DNA of 64,000 bases. It comes from Dryococelus australis. Lineage: Eukaryota; Arthropoda; Insecta; Phasmatodea; Phasmatidae. The position numbers and the translations under genes are program-made. Shown piece by piece: positions 33,421 to 44,653 of the stretch; position 1 is the stretch's first letter, and each line of letters starts with the position of its first letter. The notes beneath the pieces are model-generated. The model was not told the origin of the DNA. It saw only the letters and a list, made by a program, of their open reading frames with translations, and searched no databases. The stretch spans positions 298,693,466-298,757,465 of the forward strand of contig CM057009.1 of assembly GCA_029891345.1 (NCBI GenBank), in the 5' to 3' direction.

Positions 33421-35453
33421 AACTTATTAATCACAATCTCATCAGAAATATGAATATCTCTATGAATGGAAAGTAGAGCAAGTCCAACAAGACGCTATTC
33501 TGAAATAGTACTCCTTAAATAAGTTTTAAGTCGCCTTAGAGTAGAAAAACTTCGTTCTGCTGTTGCAGTAGAAATTGGAATCACGGTCAGTATTTTTTAC
33601 ATTTCATAGAAGTTTGGATAAATATCCGGATGTGACTCGCACAAAGTACCTATTGCAGTAACAGGTCTTGCACTGTCATCAACTGCTGCCCATTTTGTCT
33701 TCTACAACTCCCACTCTGCTTCGATCAGATCACGAAATGCAGGAAAATCATCTTCAAAGAAAGAAACTGCTAGTTCAACGCATGAAAATTGTTGTCCCAA
33801 TGCTTCAGCAGGCAGAAAATATTGCAGGGACATCACTGTTTCTTTGTGTGAAATAAACCGGTCATTTAGTGCAGATAAAGTCATCTACATACGGAACGAA
33901 AATTGATTTTCTGTAGTACTCCTCCGCAGTTTCGAAAGGAAAATTTGGTCGGTTGCGTTGAATTCCACAAACTCGTGGCACTGATTCTTCTACATTAAAT
34001 AATACTGCAATATGCTTTGCTTCCTCATCAATAATGTGAAATTTTGATGCAGTATTTTCTCTTAAATTTTTTGACATCGATATAACATGTTCAACCTGAC
34101 TGATTGCACTCATCAATTTGTAAGTACTCTGACATGTTATAGCTATGCCCCAGCATCTTGGCTGCAAGACACAGAGAAACTAAAAATTAAAGTTGCATAT
34201 GGAATGAATAAAACTAGAAGCTTTTCGTGAAGATTCTGTTCCAGTCATATTTCCTTCTATATTTTCAAGTGAAGTTACTATGGCCACTAGAAATTCTTTC
34301 AAGACGGAAACAGCTTCATGGCTCAAAATCCAGAGAGTTTTACAATGTGTTTACTACTTTTTCCGTGACTACCAGGATTCAGCTCAATGATATATTTTTT
34401 TAAGATTTCCAGTTCGATTTGCAGAATAGTGGGAAAAAGTGCAAAACTCAGATAAAGTTCAAAAAGCATTTCTGATGTTCTGAACTTTGGGAGCATCTGA
34501 TAAGCAAATATTTATTGAATGAGAGACAAATTGTGTATAAATAGCTTTAGGATATGTTTCCATTATCATAGCCTGAATCCCCCGAAACTGACATCGCATT
34601 GCTGCAGCACCATCGTAACCTTGACCACGCATTTTGTTATGGTCAAAACCAAGATCTTTCAAAGCATCTTGTATCATATACTTACATCATATACTGGGAC
34701 AAATGTGAGAAATTGTGCTCTGTAACTCCAAAGACTGCGAAAATTTCCGTCGTTGTTTTCAGGTTCGTTCAGCATAATGCATTTTGAGTCTTTGTGTCCC
34801 TTAAAGGCAACTCCTGCCTGCTACACGAGCGTATTGTTTGGATTATGGGGACTAATTTTTCTTGCTTCTTAGCAGCAGCCTTTATCCGTTGTTCACTTAT
34901 CTGAAAAATCTCACTGTCCTGTTTTAATCAACAACTGCACGAACATTTTCAGCAGCAAGGATACACTTTGTGTAGTAATTACTTTTTTCAAGGTTTCGAA
35001 ATATCTTTAGAACATCCTTTGATCTTCTTTGAAGGCCTTGAGAGAAGCTGGTCTACAGCCTCGCGGCAGCCTTTTCTCGCAAATTCTGAATCTAAAAAAA
35101 AGTACATAGTATTTACAAAAGGCCCCTTCTTTAAGCTCGGAATAGGCAAGCCCATTAAATGTACCTAATCACTTCAGCTGAAATCTCCGTCTAAAACGGC
35201 CACAATCATCAACTGGAAATCTGTATTTGGAATCGGTATTCCACACATTTCGAAAAGCAATTATTTTTTCCTCATTGTTCAAAAGTTTTGCAACACTTAT
35301 GTAAGACCCTATGTCGTTAGGATGAGAAAATGGAAGAGAAGATTTTACCTTAGTTAACTGGCTTCCTGCATCACATCTCTCGTCTGTGTGTTGTATCGAT
35401 GACGTTGCCGATGCTGTAGAAACTTCCTGCTGTGTTGGTAATTCACTCGGCAC
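33421..35453 (-). pseudogene. hAT transposase, TTF/ZMYM-type (copy R)
   Basis: hAT transposases cut DNA with an RNase H-like core and dimerise through a C-terminal hATC domain. On the minus strand, in order: start 'MPSELPTQQEVSTASATSSI' (35453); 'NDIGSYISVAKLLNNEEKII' and 'FRRRFQLK' (35250-35170); TTF finger remnant 'GAFCKYYVLF' (about 35115); core block 'NKMRGQGYDGAAAMRCQFRG' (34620) with 'SHSINICLSDA'; 'PRVCGIQRNRPNFPFETAEE' then 'YYRKSIFVPYVDDFI' (33960-33880); hATC 'TVIPISTATAERSFSTLRRL' and 'YLRSTISE' (about 33585-33510), then a TAG stop and 'RLVGLALLSIHRDI'. Frames shift repeatedly, and part of the core between 34677 and 34960 is degraded. The family is that of the ZMYM1-like and '52 kDa repressor'-like proteins of insects. 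Not functional. Confidence 0.87.
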
Positions 35454-35875
35454 TCGAGACTCAGCAGCGCTGTTTTTTTTTTAATTTCTTACAGAAACTG
35501 AGTAGAGTTTTTTGCCCTCTCTTCATTATTTAACAACCAACATTTTTACCATCATTTCTGTAAGACTAAACATTTAAACATGGGATAAATGAAGCCTTAT
35601 GCTGGTATCTCTGTACAGTTAAAAGAATCTTCCTCCTAGCAGCTACCTGAACAATCGATAGGGTGGAGGGAGTCGCTGTCGCATGACTCATCAGAGCTAC
35701 TGGCGTTCATTTTGAGAACTATGAACTTGATTCGCCCCCCCCCCTCCACAATACCCTTTATTCAGAAAACGATGTTTTAATTTATATTATGAAATCATAT
35801 ATGTGGTTAGTAACAAATAATAAATATAATGATTGCCATTTTAATATAAGGTGTAAAAAATGTGTGTTGTGGGGG

Positions 35876-35878
35876 TAA

Positions 35879-35909
<31 letters not shown>

Positions 35910-35914
35910 ATATA
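35876..35914. repeat. (AAAT)n microsatellite
   Basis: About nine tandem AAAT units followed by a short TA run, inside the hAT terminal region of the right arm. Confidence 0.95.
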
Positions 35915-36789
35915 TATAAATGACTGACATTTTGATAACAGAATTAAAAAAAAAACTTGTCCTTTTGGGTTGGGGCTGCAGCCCCATCAGCCCCCATCCC
36001 CTCTCTGGATACGCCCCTGCGACACATATTTTCAAAATTGTGGACATATAAACATTTTAGGATTTATTAGCTACATATACAGTACCATTTAACAATTTCG
36101 ACCAAACTTTGTATACTGAAATTTATATTACGAGCATAAAATATGTAATTACATAATCACTTTTGTCCACAATTTTGCAATTAGCACCACATTAAAAATA
36201 AAGAGTTTATGTCTGTAATAGGGAAATTATGGTTCATGCACATCGGCGTCTGCCGTAGGGGCGCAGGAGCCGAAAGCTGCCATGTTGTTAAATCACCCAA
36301 GCACCATTTCGTCCCTTTCTTCCCTTAAAATTTACCTTTTCCCCTCAAAATCGACTAAACAATTATAAAAGTTTCCCTTTTCCTTAAAAATTTCCCTTTT
36401 CCCTCAAAATTTCCCCTTTTCCTTAAAAAAAAAAGAAGTCTCAACAATGCATATGACATTACAGACTACTACCACCGTATTGGATGCATGTAATATCGAC
36501 CTTGACTCCATGATCTTGAATGACATTGAAAACAAAAAAACTCGAGAAAAAATACATAAGAATCAACCAGCATTTTATTTTACTGTCTACTACGTTAATT
36601 TATCAATTTCACCACCAAGCGAGCTGTCAGCAGTTATAGTTATAGACATAAAAAAACCAGCAATTTTACATCCTATTTTTTTAAATTTGTTTTTCCAATC
36701 AGTGGTATAGTTATATGTATGATGCTAAACTTTGACTACATGCTTAATTTTTAAATATTCTAAATACATATATATATAGTAAGTATAAC

Positions 36790-37400
36790 CAGCGACTTCT
36801 GCCTTCTTCGCATCACTTGTAGAAGGAAACTCGTTGGGGAAATGCGTGGAAACGTCGAGGGAATAATAATCGTCTTCAACACTATCACTACTGTCATAGT
36901 CATCATCAATTGTGTCTTCGTAATCCTCTTCACTTCCGGCTTCATTCTCAATATCATGTCTACTTTTCTTTGTAGAAGTTGTCGTATGTTCGTCAGTATT
37001 TAGAGCTGATGCCCGTTTATTTCAAAGTTTTTTGACTTCACACGAACATCTTGCAAACGTATGTTCCGCACAAACCGACTATACTGCTCTCATTCCGTCT
37101 CCATAATTAACTGTGGCCTCATAATCGTCTGCGGAAACAGTACCCATCGATGTAGCATGAGGTATTGATGGCATCACTTGCTGGCCCCAGTAAACGACCC
37201 CTCTTGTCAGACAGCGATGAATTGATAGAACCCGCGGTTGTACCTTTCTCTATGTAGCAGGCAGTCCTTAACGATCGCCAAAAATCCATATTTCTCTTTC
37301 CAACACAAGGCACACATGTATATGAAATCTGATAGAGTCATGTTCGTATTAACATGATCATCGTAACGTGATGTAAATTCGTATCGTCCATGCAAAACAG
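36790..37400 (-). pseudogene. Unidentified acidic-region protein, copy 2
   Basis: The minus-strand counterpart of 27065-27880. The N-terminal readable part is better here: 'GRYEFTSRYDDHVNTNMTLS', 'DFIYMCALCWKEKYGFLAIV', 'YNRGFYQFIAV' (37395-37210), and then in another frame the segment up to 'SVCAEHTFARC'. The acidic stretch ('ENEAGSEEDYEDTIDDY') lies at 36945-36890, and 'FPSTSDAKKAEVAGY' by 36790. The helical C-terminus seen in copies 1 and 3 is missing here or decayed. No function can be assigned. It is followed, after about 1.3 kb of non-coding DNA containing the hAT terminus, by the hAT transposase copy R. Confidence 0.5.
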
Positions 37401-37440
37401 CAACATCACATGAGCGTTATCGCGAAGCATCTGTTTGGGT

Positions 37441-37921
37441 AGACCAAAGACTCAAGACTGAAGACTCAGGACCCTTGACCCAATACCCTTGACCATTACC
37501 TTAATCCCAAAAAATCCTAAAAATTTAAAAAAATTCTTAAAAATTATAAAACATTCCTAAATATTCTAAAAAAATCCCAAAAAAATCTTAAAAATTCAAA
37601 CATGTTTAAAAAACTAATTTTTAAAATTATTACTAAAATTTTTCTTTAAAAACATTATTTTATTGATGTCTCTCCACTACCACCCTCGCCATTTTTATTT
37701 ATTATTTAATCGGTCAATTATTTGCATTCTCTAATTAGTCGGCAGGCCTCCACCCCCTTCCAGCCCTCTTCAACAACATACTACATATACTGTCCATTTA
37801 TTTTTAGTATCGCCCACTAGAGAGCAATGATAAGTTTAATATTACATTACATCAGTTCTCAGGGCATCCACGAGAAATGTTGCCACCACTAATAAAAAAA
37901 AACGTATTTCTAGAAGATGCT
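37441..37921. other. AT-rich spacer with TGACCTTGACC-type remnants
   Basis: It starts with 'acccttgacccaataccc' then 'ttgaccattacctt', similar to the degenerate repeats at 39830-41000. Low-complexity 'aaaaattctaaaa' DNA follows. No gene is seen. Confidence 0.5.
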
Positions 37922-38974
37922 CCAGCAAACACAACATGTCGGCAAAGTGTCGGCCCCATACCTGTACTGTCGGCAACTGTCGTTTAAATTCCAGAAGATA
38001 GCCATTTGAAAACGGCGTGATGTCTTTTTTGTAACAGATTGCTAGCCATTACGATAAAGTTAAAGGCCTAATGTATTATTTAGTGTAACAGATGGATATC
38101 ACCGAAAATATGTCGGCACGATACCGCAGAGCAATCATGTTGCAAGCATGTTTCTGGGCCAATTCCCATGCAGCATCATTGTCTTTTCGGTAAGCTGGCC
38201 ATCATATTATTTATCCCCGCCCAGAAATGTTTTCGAGACAAGGCTCTTTATCACAATAAATATATAAATATGATGTTTTTTTGCCGACAAACTTTAGGAA
38301 AGTGGTTTGAATAGGCAAGATGTTAGCTAGCTGTTAACGGCATGCTGTCTTTTTTGAGACAAAATTTTTGCCGTTAGAGAAAAGACAAACGAACACTACA
38401 TATTTTTGGATTACATACGGAAATCACCTAAATTATGCCGGCGTGATATCTTACAGCCAACCTGTCGCCAATAGCTCAAATAATATTCTGGGCCGATTCC
38501 GATATAGCGTCTTTGTCTTTTCGGTAGACTGGCCAACATCTTATTTATTCCGGTAAAGTAACATTTTCAATACAAATCTCTTTATCACAATAAAAATATT
38601 TATCTAATGTCTTTTTGCCGATCAACTGTTGGAACATGTTATGTATAGGCAAGATGTTAGCTAGCTGTTAATGTCATGATGTCTTTTTTGAGACAGTGCG
38701 TTAACCATTAGCATGTTTTTTCTTTTCTTATATATGTGTCACGTGGTAGCCCATGGCATTTGTTCACTTTGAATTTTTTTTTTCATTTGTAACACCATCC
38801 GACAGATATATTAAAAACTAACAAAAACTATTTTGTTTGCAAGCCTCTGAAGAAATAGTTTTTAAACAATCTATGCTTTAAAATTATTTGTTATATTGTC
38901 ATGGAATTTATATATTCCTTTATAGTAATTTGTGTCATGCTATATTCGAAATTACTGGAGAGCATCAGCAACTT

Positions 38975-39055
38975 ACCCTGTGGTGTATAGTTTATCTCGC
39001 TGTACTGTCGACTCAAGGGTCTTAGGTTCGGATCCCACTCTCGGCAAGCAAAAGA
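38975..39055 (+). other. tRNA-like module inside family C
   Basis: The plus strand has GGTTCGGATCCC (about 39028), close to the RNA polymerase III B box GGTTCGANTCC. Upstream are 'tgtatagtttatctcgctg' and 'actcaagggtcttag', resembling a tRNA A-box and anticodon arm. The same module occurs on the minus strand at 59640-59710 in copy C3. It is not a functional tRNA, but it suggests that family C carries a pseudo-tRNA or SINE head. Confidence 0.5.
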
Positions 39056-39179
39056 TTTTCGTATCGTATAATGTGATGAGAAGTAAATGCAATTAATATA
39101 CGCAAAGCGGAAATAAGAATTACTAAATATTGAAATCGAAATGTTAAGGGGTTTTTTCATGGTTATAATGCTTATTTCT

Positions 39180-39335
39180 GGACACCATGCCGCTACAAGC
39201 CCAGCATCGTAACGACATCCTGCCACTGCAGGCCCAGCATCGTAGCGACATGCATCCATCGTATGCTCGGCATCGTAACGACATCCAGCCCTCGCAGGCC
39301 CGACATCCTGACGTCGCAGGCCCGACACTGTCGGC
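39180..39335. repeat. 33 bp minisatellite (short array) in family C
   Basis: About four units of the reverse complement of 'GGCTGGATGTCGTTACGATG' plus 'ccgggcctgcgac'. The longer array is at 59289-59515 in the inverted copy. Because 33 is divisible by three, the array stays open on the minus strand as an 11-residue repeat, which is not evidence for a gene. Confidence 0.85.
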
Positions 39336-39452
39336 CAACAGTTAGCCGCAAGTCCATATTTCCATCGGGACGATTCCGGAATATGATATCGGGCCAGTAT
39401 CGGCTGGCCGAAGTTTGTCGGCTAGCTTTTCTGGCCCGTATTTTCAGTGTTT

Positions 39453-39829
39453 GGTGGGGGGCCCTCGAATATGTAAGATGTGTCGTTTTAGCGGTAGCAG
39501 CGACGACGGCAGCAGGTATGGGATAGTACTCTGTGCAGTATTTACGAGTTGGCAGCAGTCAGTTGTACTTTGCTCTTCCTCTAAGATGTGCGGTCGCCTG
39601 GAACCCCGGGAAATAACGAACATCCATCTTACAGAGTCGACTTTACACTAAATAACAAGAAAAAAATATCGTTTTGTCAAATAAATCGAATAGCAAAAAA
39701 ATGCATGCAAGTAGAAGAGATTTGATGAGTCGCGCAAATCGATGTCTGTCTGCGGAGCTCGGAGCTGTTATTATTCTTGTCTTTCTGCTCACCCGGCGGC
39801 CATATTGTCCACCATGTTTGATGTTGGTG
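39453..39829. other. Spacer, nothing recognised
   Basis: GC-richer at 39453-39650, with two open frames lacking any motif (39415-39651 and 39263-39526). These are partly shadows of the minisatellite. No tRNA, TIR or coding motif is found. Confidence 0.4.
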
Positions 39830-41000
39830 ACTGACGTTAACCTGGTGACTTTTGACCTTGAATATCCACAAGAATTTCAAAAAAGTAAAAAAATTAAAAA
39901 AAATCTATTAAAACATTATAAAAAACTACTAAACAAACTATTTAAAAATTGTTACAAAATTCCTATTTTTATAATTTTATTTAAAAATTAATAAAATAGG
40001 AATTTTTGAATGTTTTGATTAGAGGGGACAGGGTTCCAAAGCCAACCAGCTGCCGTGTTGTGACGTCTCCGAAAATTCATGTTAGATATCGTGACATTGA
40101 CCTTCGACTTTGACCCTGTGCCCAGGACATTGGATGACCTTCAATCCAAAAAATCGCAAGATTGTTTTCACAATTCCCAAAAATTTTAAAAACTGCTATG
40201 AATGATTTAAAAAATACATATATTTTTTAATGTATATGATATTTTTATAAAAAATTACAGCGTAGAAAGTCTTGGCATAGAGGGGACGGGGGACTAGAAC
40301 CAACTAGCCACCATGTTGTGATGCCACCCAACCACCATGTTGGATCCAGGTTACTTTGACCTAGACCCTATAACCGTGACCTTAGGTCACCTAAAAAAGA
40401 AAAAAACTCGAGAAAAGTTGTAAAAATGGAATAAATTCACATAAGTCAGTGAGCATATTACATTACTGACTGCTACCGCCATTTTTTATTTAGATGGCTT
40501 TGACCTTAACTTGGCAACCTTTGAACATGAACCCAAAAATCGTCAAAAATACAAATAATTTCGTACGAATTTATAAAAAATTTATATTAAAATATTATTA
40601 GAAATTATTTTTTAAATTATTTTAAAATTCCTATATTTCTGGAGGTCCCAAACAGCCCCATGTCTAGCAGGCGACCGACCTCCCTCTAATCAATCACATT
40701 GTATTAACATTCCCCTTTCCTACGAATGTTTGTCATTAGTTAACTTCTTGGCAGGACTCCACCTTCTTACGTTTTCTCATTCTGTCGAATGAATTCCACC
40801 AACCATATTGTTTTTTCATCGGTAATTTCCTTACATTTTCAACACCTAGGTGCCAATGATGACAGACCAACATGCTAGATCTGGATGACGTTCACCTTGA
40901 CCTCACATCTGTAACGTTGAACCCTATGTCCATGACCCTGAATAACCTTGACCCCCAAAATAAATTCTATAAGATGTTATAAAATCCAAAATTAAATATT
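39830..41000. repeat. Degenerate repeats containing TGACCTTGACC-like motifs
   Basis: Blocks near 39835, 40090, 40350, 40495 and 40890 each have 'ttgacctt' or 'ttgacct.gacc' combined with 'caccatgttg.gat' and then an A/T-rich 'aaaaattt' run. Spacing is irregular (about 145-400 bp). They look like decayed copies of a satellite related to the complement of the 28180-29500 repeat, which carries the same half-site in the other orientation. Confidence 0.5.
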
Positions 41001-41039
41001 AAAAAAATTAAAATATAATTTAAAGACTTGATTTTTTAT

Positions 41040-41345
41040 GAATATTTCGATAAATCTCACACTCTTTCCATCAATCAGCACTGCAATCATCATCAAAATC
41101 AGCAATCCACGCCATTCCTTCGAAAACCTCCTCCGCAATCCAAAGTAATCCATGACAATCCTTTGGAATCCTCCTCCACGATCCACAGTGACCCATGCTA
41201 ATTCTTCGATCAATTCGAATCCTTTTATTAATGCCAACCATCAATCAATTCCAATCGTTCGCAATCCTCTTCAATCGACAGCAATCCATATCATCCCTTC
41301 GATAAATCCCAATAATTCGATCGATCACATTCCTTAGTAATCCTC
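41040..41345. repeat. Degenerate simple repeat of CAATCC-type hexamers
   Basis: Many spaced copies of 'caatcc', 'gaatcc' and 'taatcc' with 'ttcgat/ttcgaa' interspersed. It gives open frames on both strands that are artefacts of base composition. Confidence 0.65.
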
Positions 41346-41461
41346 GTTCGGTTTGTCCGCCACCCACGTGTATAGAAATTACATTCATTTACCAACTAAT
41401 ATCCAAATTTGTACATGTCGACAGAATTAAAGTTTTGGATGCAGTCAACTATATATACATT

Positions 41462-41790
41462 TTCGCATTGGTGAAAATGAACATGAAGACAGTGATAGTG
41501 CTGAAGATGATAAGGGCTATTTTCTCGATGCACTGACGCTCCCCTTCAAAACAATTGCTGCAACAAGCGACATGAAGAAGGCAGAAGACGCCGAGAATAC
41601 TGGCTATATATTTCCCGAAAACGTGAATGAAGTTGTTGATAGACTAAGATATTTTATTGAGCTTGAAACACTTGGGTATCTCACGCACATTAATAAAATA
41701 TGTTGACTCATTAGTAAATTGAAGAATCAGGGATAGATCGTATTATGTGATAAACTGCTTCCTTATGAAATTGTAATTACAAAATAATAA
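41462..41790 (+). pseudogene. Unidentified acidic-region protein, copy 3 (C-terminal part)
   Basis: The plus strand reads 'ENEHEDSDSAEDDKGYF', 'ATSDMKKAEDAENTGYIF' and 'ENVNEVVDRLRYFIELE', then after a stop 'LISKLKNQG' and 'IVLCDKLLPYEIVITK', then stop codons. Segment by segment it parallels copy 1: 'DSVEDDYYSL', 'STSDAKKAEVAGY', 'EDPKKLVDTLRYLLDQL', 'IRELKDRGYISWCDDLL' and 'VITK'. The protein therefore ended here in all copies, with a conserved acidic centre and a short helical C-terminus. The next coding remnant begins within 30 bp and is the N-terminal region of a TTF-type hAT transposase. Confidence 0.6.
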
Positions 41791-41816
41791 TAAATTATCA
41801 CACGATCAGGGAGAAT

Positions 41817-43996
41817 GGCCCGCACGAATTACCGACCAAGTTAGTAAAATATTAGTCCAGCGCGGATCAACACAAGTCTGACTTCGAGTTTCCTGTTAAC
41901 AAAGATGGGCGTCGATACAGTACGAGAAATCATCTTAGGCGGATGTGCAACGGCGAGGAAGTTTCGTGTGTGTGGTTAATTTATTCTGGTCTGAAAGATG
42001 TGCTCTTTTGTTTTTGCTGCCGACTTTTCGGTACAGTTCGAATGTCTTTGCCATCTGAATCTGGTTATTCTGATTGGAAACACATGTCTGAGCTTTTATC
42101 AGAACATGAAACATCTCCACACCATATGAAAGTATACCAGTCTTGGAGCGAATGCAGTCAGAGGCTACATTTAGGCAAGACGATTGATTCTGAAAATCAC
42201 AGGGTAATTCAAAATGAAACAGAATGCTGGAGAGAAGTTTTCAAATGGTTGGTGTCTGTGATTGAATTTCTTGGTTCTCAGAACTTGGCATTTCGTGAGA
42301 AAAGTGACTTACTATACCAGAGAAACAATGGAAACTTTTTTAAAATATTGGAGTTGATTGGAAAGTTTGATGTAATAATTTCCGTCCATTTACGGAGGAT
42401 AACATCAAAGCAATACTATGTGCATTATTTAGGGAAAAATATTAAGAACGAAATCATTTCAATGTTTGGTTCAAAGATACGACAAACAATTTTGAACGAA
42501 GTATCAAAGTGGACGTACTATATTATTTTGGACTGTACCCCAGATGTAAGCCACGCCGAACAAATAACTCTAATTATTCGATTTGTGTGCTGTGCATCAG
42601 GAACAGAACCATATATACAAGCTAAATTTTGGCGATTCGTCCAAATAGACAGCTCGAAAGGAGAAGCCCTGACATACATCCTTTTAACTCAGTTGAAAGA
42701 AATGAATATATCATTGCATAATATGCATGGTCAAGGATATGACAATGGCGCGAATTTGAGAGGAAAACACATAGGCATCCAGAGCAGGACATTTAACATG
42801 AACCATCGGCCATTTTTTGTGTCATGCAGTACCCACTCCCTTAACTTGATTGTTGCTGATTCTGCTCGAGCCTGCAATAAAGCTGTCACCATTTTCAGCA
42901 TTGTTCAAGAAGTGTATAATTAATTTTCGGCTTCTACTCATCGATGGTTTGTGCTAAAGGAACACGTGCCAGAGTTAACTGTGATACCCCTTAGTGAAAC
43001 TCGATGGGAAAGTCGTATTGATGCCGTGACTCCTTTTCGCTACCAGATTGGTGAAATTAACAATGCTTTGTACGAACAATCTGTTGATCCAAGAACTGAT
43101 GCATTTGGAAAGAACAAAGCATTAAGTTTAGCCAGAAAACTGAAAACTTTTAAGTTTGGGTGTTGTCTGATTGTGTGGCACGCAATTCTCTTCAGGATCA
43201 ATATGGTCAGCAAAGTATTGCAAAGAGAAAACATGGTCATTTCAACTGCAGCTGAACCTATTGCAAAAATAAAAAGTTTCTTGGAACATATGCGGTCGGA
43301 TATAGATTTGAAGATACAATGGTTCATGCAAAGGAAACGGCTGAAACCCATGACACCGAGCCTCAGTTCTCAGCTGAATTACCAGTGCGCCCCAGAAAAA
43401 TAAAGCGTCAGTTCGACTGTGAATCACGTGGACTGAAAAAGACAGTCAAAAGGAACTTCTTTTTCTACACATTGTACCATACCATCATGTCACTGGACGA
43501 ACAATTTGACCAACTAAAAGCACATAACGATATATTTGGGTTCCTATATAATATTAAAAGTCAGGAAAATGATGGCCTCCTACAGTAGTGAAAAGACCTG
43601 CAGTTAGTACTAACTTACGAAGGCCATCGTGATGTTGATGGCACACAGCTACATCAAGAAATTATAGTTCTTCACTCATTATGTGATACTGCCTAAAGTT
43701 TAAATGGCCTGCTGGAAGTATTCAAATACTTCTCTACAAACAGCCTCTATGAGAAATTTCCGAATTTAACTATTGCACTTCGAATTATACTCACACTTGC
43801 TTTGACTGTTGCTTCTGGGGAAAAGAACTACTCAAAATTAAAAATTATTAAGAACTGCCTAAGGTCCACAATGTCACAAGAACGTCTAGTGGGGTTGACA
43901 ATGATGTCAACTGAACACGATGTTCTTCAAAAGATTGACACAGATACGATCATTATAGACTTTGCAGAGAAGAAGGCTCGCAAAGTGGACTTTTGA
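41817..43996 (+). pseudogene. hAT transposase, TTF-finger type (third copy, nearly complete)
   Basis: The best-preserved transposase of the window. Before the 326-codon open stretch (41943-42923), the same frame already reads 'DFEFPVNKDGRRYSTRNHLR'. The TTF finger follows: 'YSGLKDVLFCFCCRLFG' then 'SDWKHMSELLSEHETSPHHM'. Core blocks: 'YYIILDCTPDVSHAEQ' (first D region, about 42530), 'HGQGYDNGANLRGKHIGIQS' and 'CSTHSLNLIVADSA'. A TAA at 42921 interrupts 'EVYN.FSASTHRWF'; the frame then continues to 43403. After a frameshift near 43325, 'LSLDEQF'-like and 'FLYNIK' blocks follow. The hATC domain is at 43780-43996: 'TVASGEKNYSKLKIIKNCLR' then 'STMSQERLVGL'. There are about two in-frame stops and one or two frameshifts. 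The subgroup differs from copy R (GQGYDNGAN against GQGYDGAAA). No terminal repeats identified. Confidence 0.88.
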
Positions 43997-44640
43997 TTTT
44001 TGTGCCTATAAATAACTGACTGAGCCTGAGGTTATTTATTATCCATTCATATTAATATTGCAATGTAAAATTAATCAATGTAAAAATTTTTTCTGGTCAT
44101 GTTAAAATATGCTGTATCTCCATAATGTAAATAATAAGATTTAAAATAACTGTGAAACCTAATTTTTTACAGTAAAGACTAAACATTCGAATTATCTAGC
44201 AAAGAAGCTATATCATAAACATATTATATTAGACCTGTATTAACATAAAAGCTAGAGCAGAAATGACCTTGTATGGTGATTGGTCCTGGGGCACATAAGA
44301 AGAGGAGATATGTCAAGAGTACTAACATAATTTGTGAAAGGGGGCGCCAAAAGCAATCTGTACCATTTCGCCCGGATGCAGAATTTACTCTAAGCCCCTG
44401 CTTATACAAAATATTATTGCATTGAGTGCACACGAATGCGGTGCGTTGACCAATTGGTGTAATTTTCTGAACTCGATTAAGTTCTGTTTACCTACAAGGG
44501 GTGGAGGAATATCATGAAAGTAGAACTTAAGCAGGGTTACGTAACAGTTGCAAGTAACCGCGAATGGAGTATACCAGCAAACAGAGATATTTATTTGTGT
44601 TTGTGATAATTAGGCGTATACATATATACAGCGGCGAATC
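43997..44640. other. Spacer after hAT copy 3
   Basis: AT-rich, with no coding motif. The hAT 3' terminus should lie here, but I could not find a CAGGGGCG-type end. Confidence 0.4.
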
Positions 44641-44653
44641 AAAGGGGAATTGA

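Larger units (their letters stand above)
35005..37440. repeat. Right arm of the large inverted duplication
   Basis: The reverse complement matches 27065-28310 and 30080-31495 continuously. It includes the hAT terminus (complement of CAGGGGCGTATCCAGAG, ending at 36019), the non-coding DNA outside it, one 119 bp repeat unit, and the unidentified acidic protein. Homology stops at about 37440 inside the coding remnant. The 8-mers next to the two hAT ends are inverted copies of each other (acgtgttg, and cgacacat read on the other strand), not a direct target-site duplication. Confidence 0.85.
37922..39452 (-). mobile_element. Family C element, inverted copy C2
   Basis: The reverse complement of about 59140-60410. 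Shared stretches include 'cagcaaacacaac', the 'ggcgtgatgtctttttt' and 'taacagatggatatca' blocks, 'caagatgttagctagctgtt', 'gaagaaatagtttttaaa', and the 'cgggccagtatcggctggcc' block near 39390. In this copy a segment of about 350 bp is duplicated in tandem (38003-38375 and 38395-38715). Both true ends of the element are missing or uncertain. No transposase is encoded. Confidence 0.75.
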
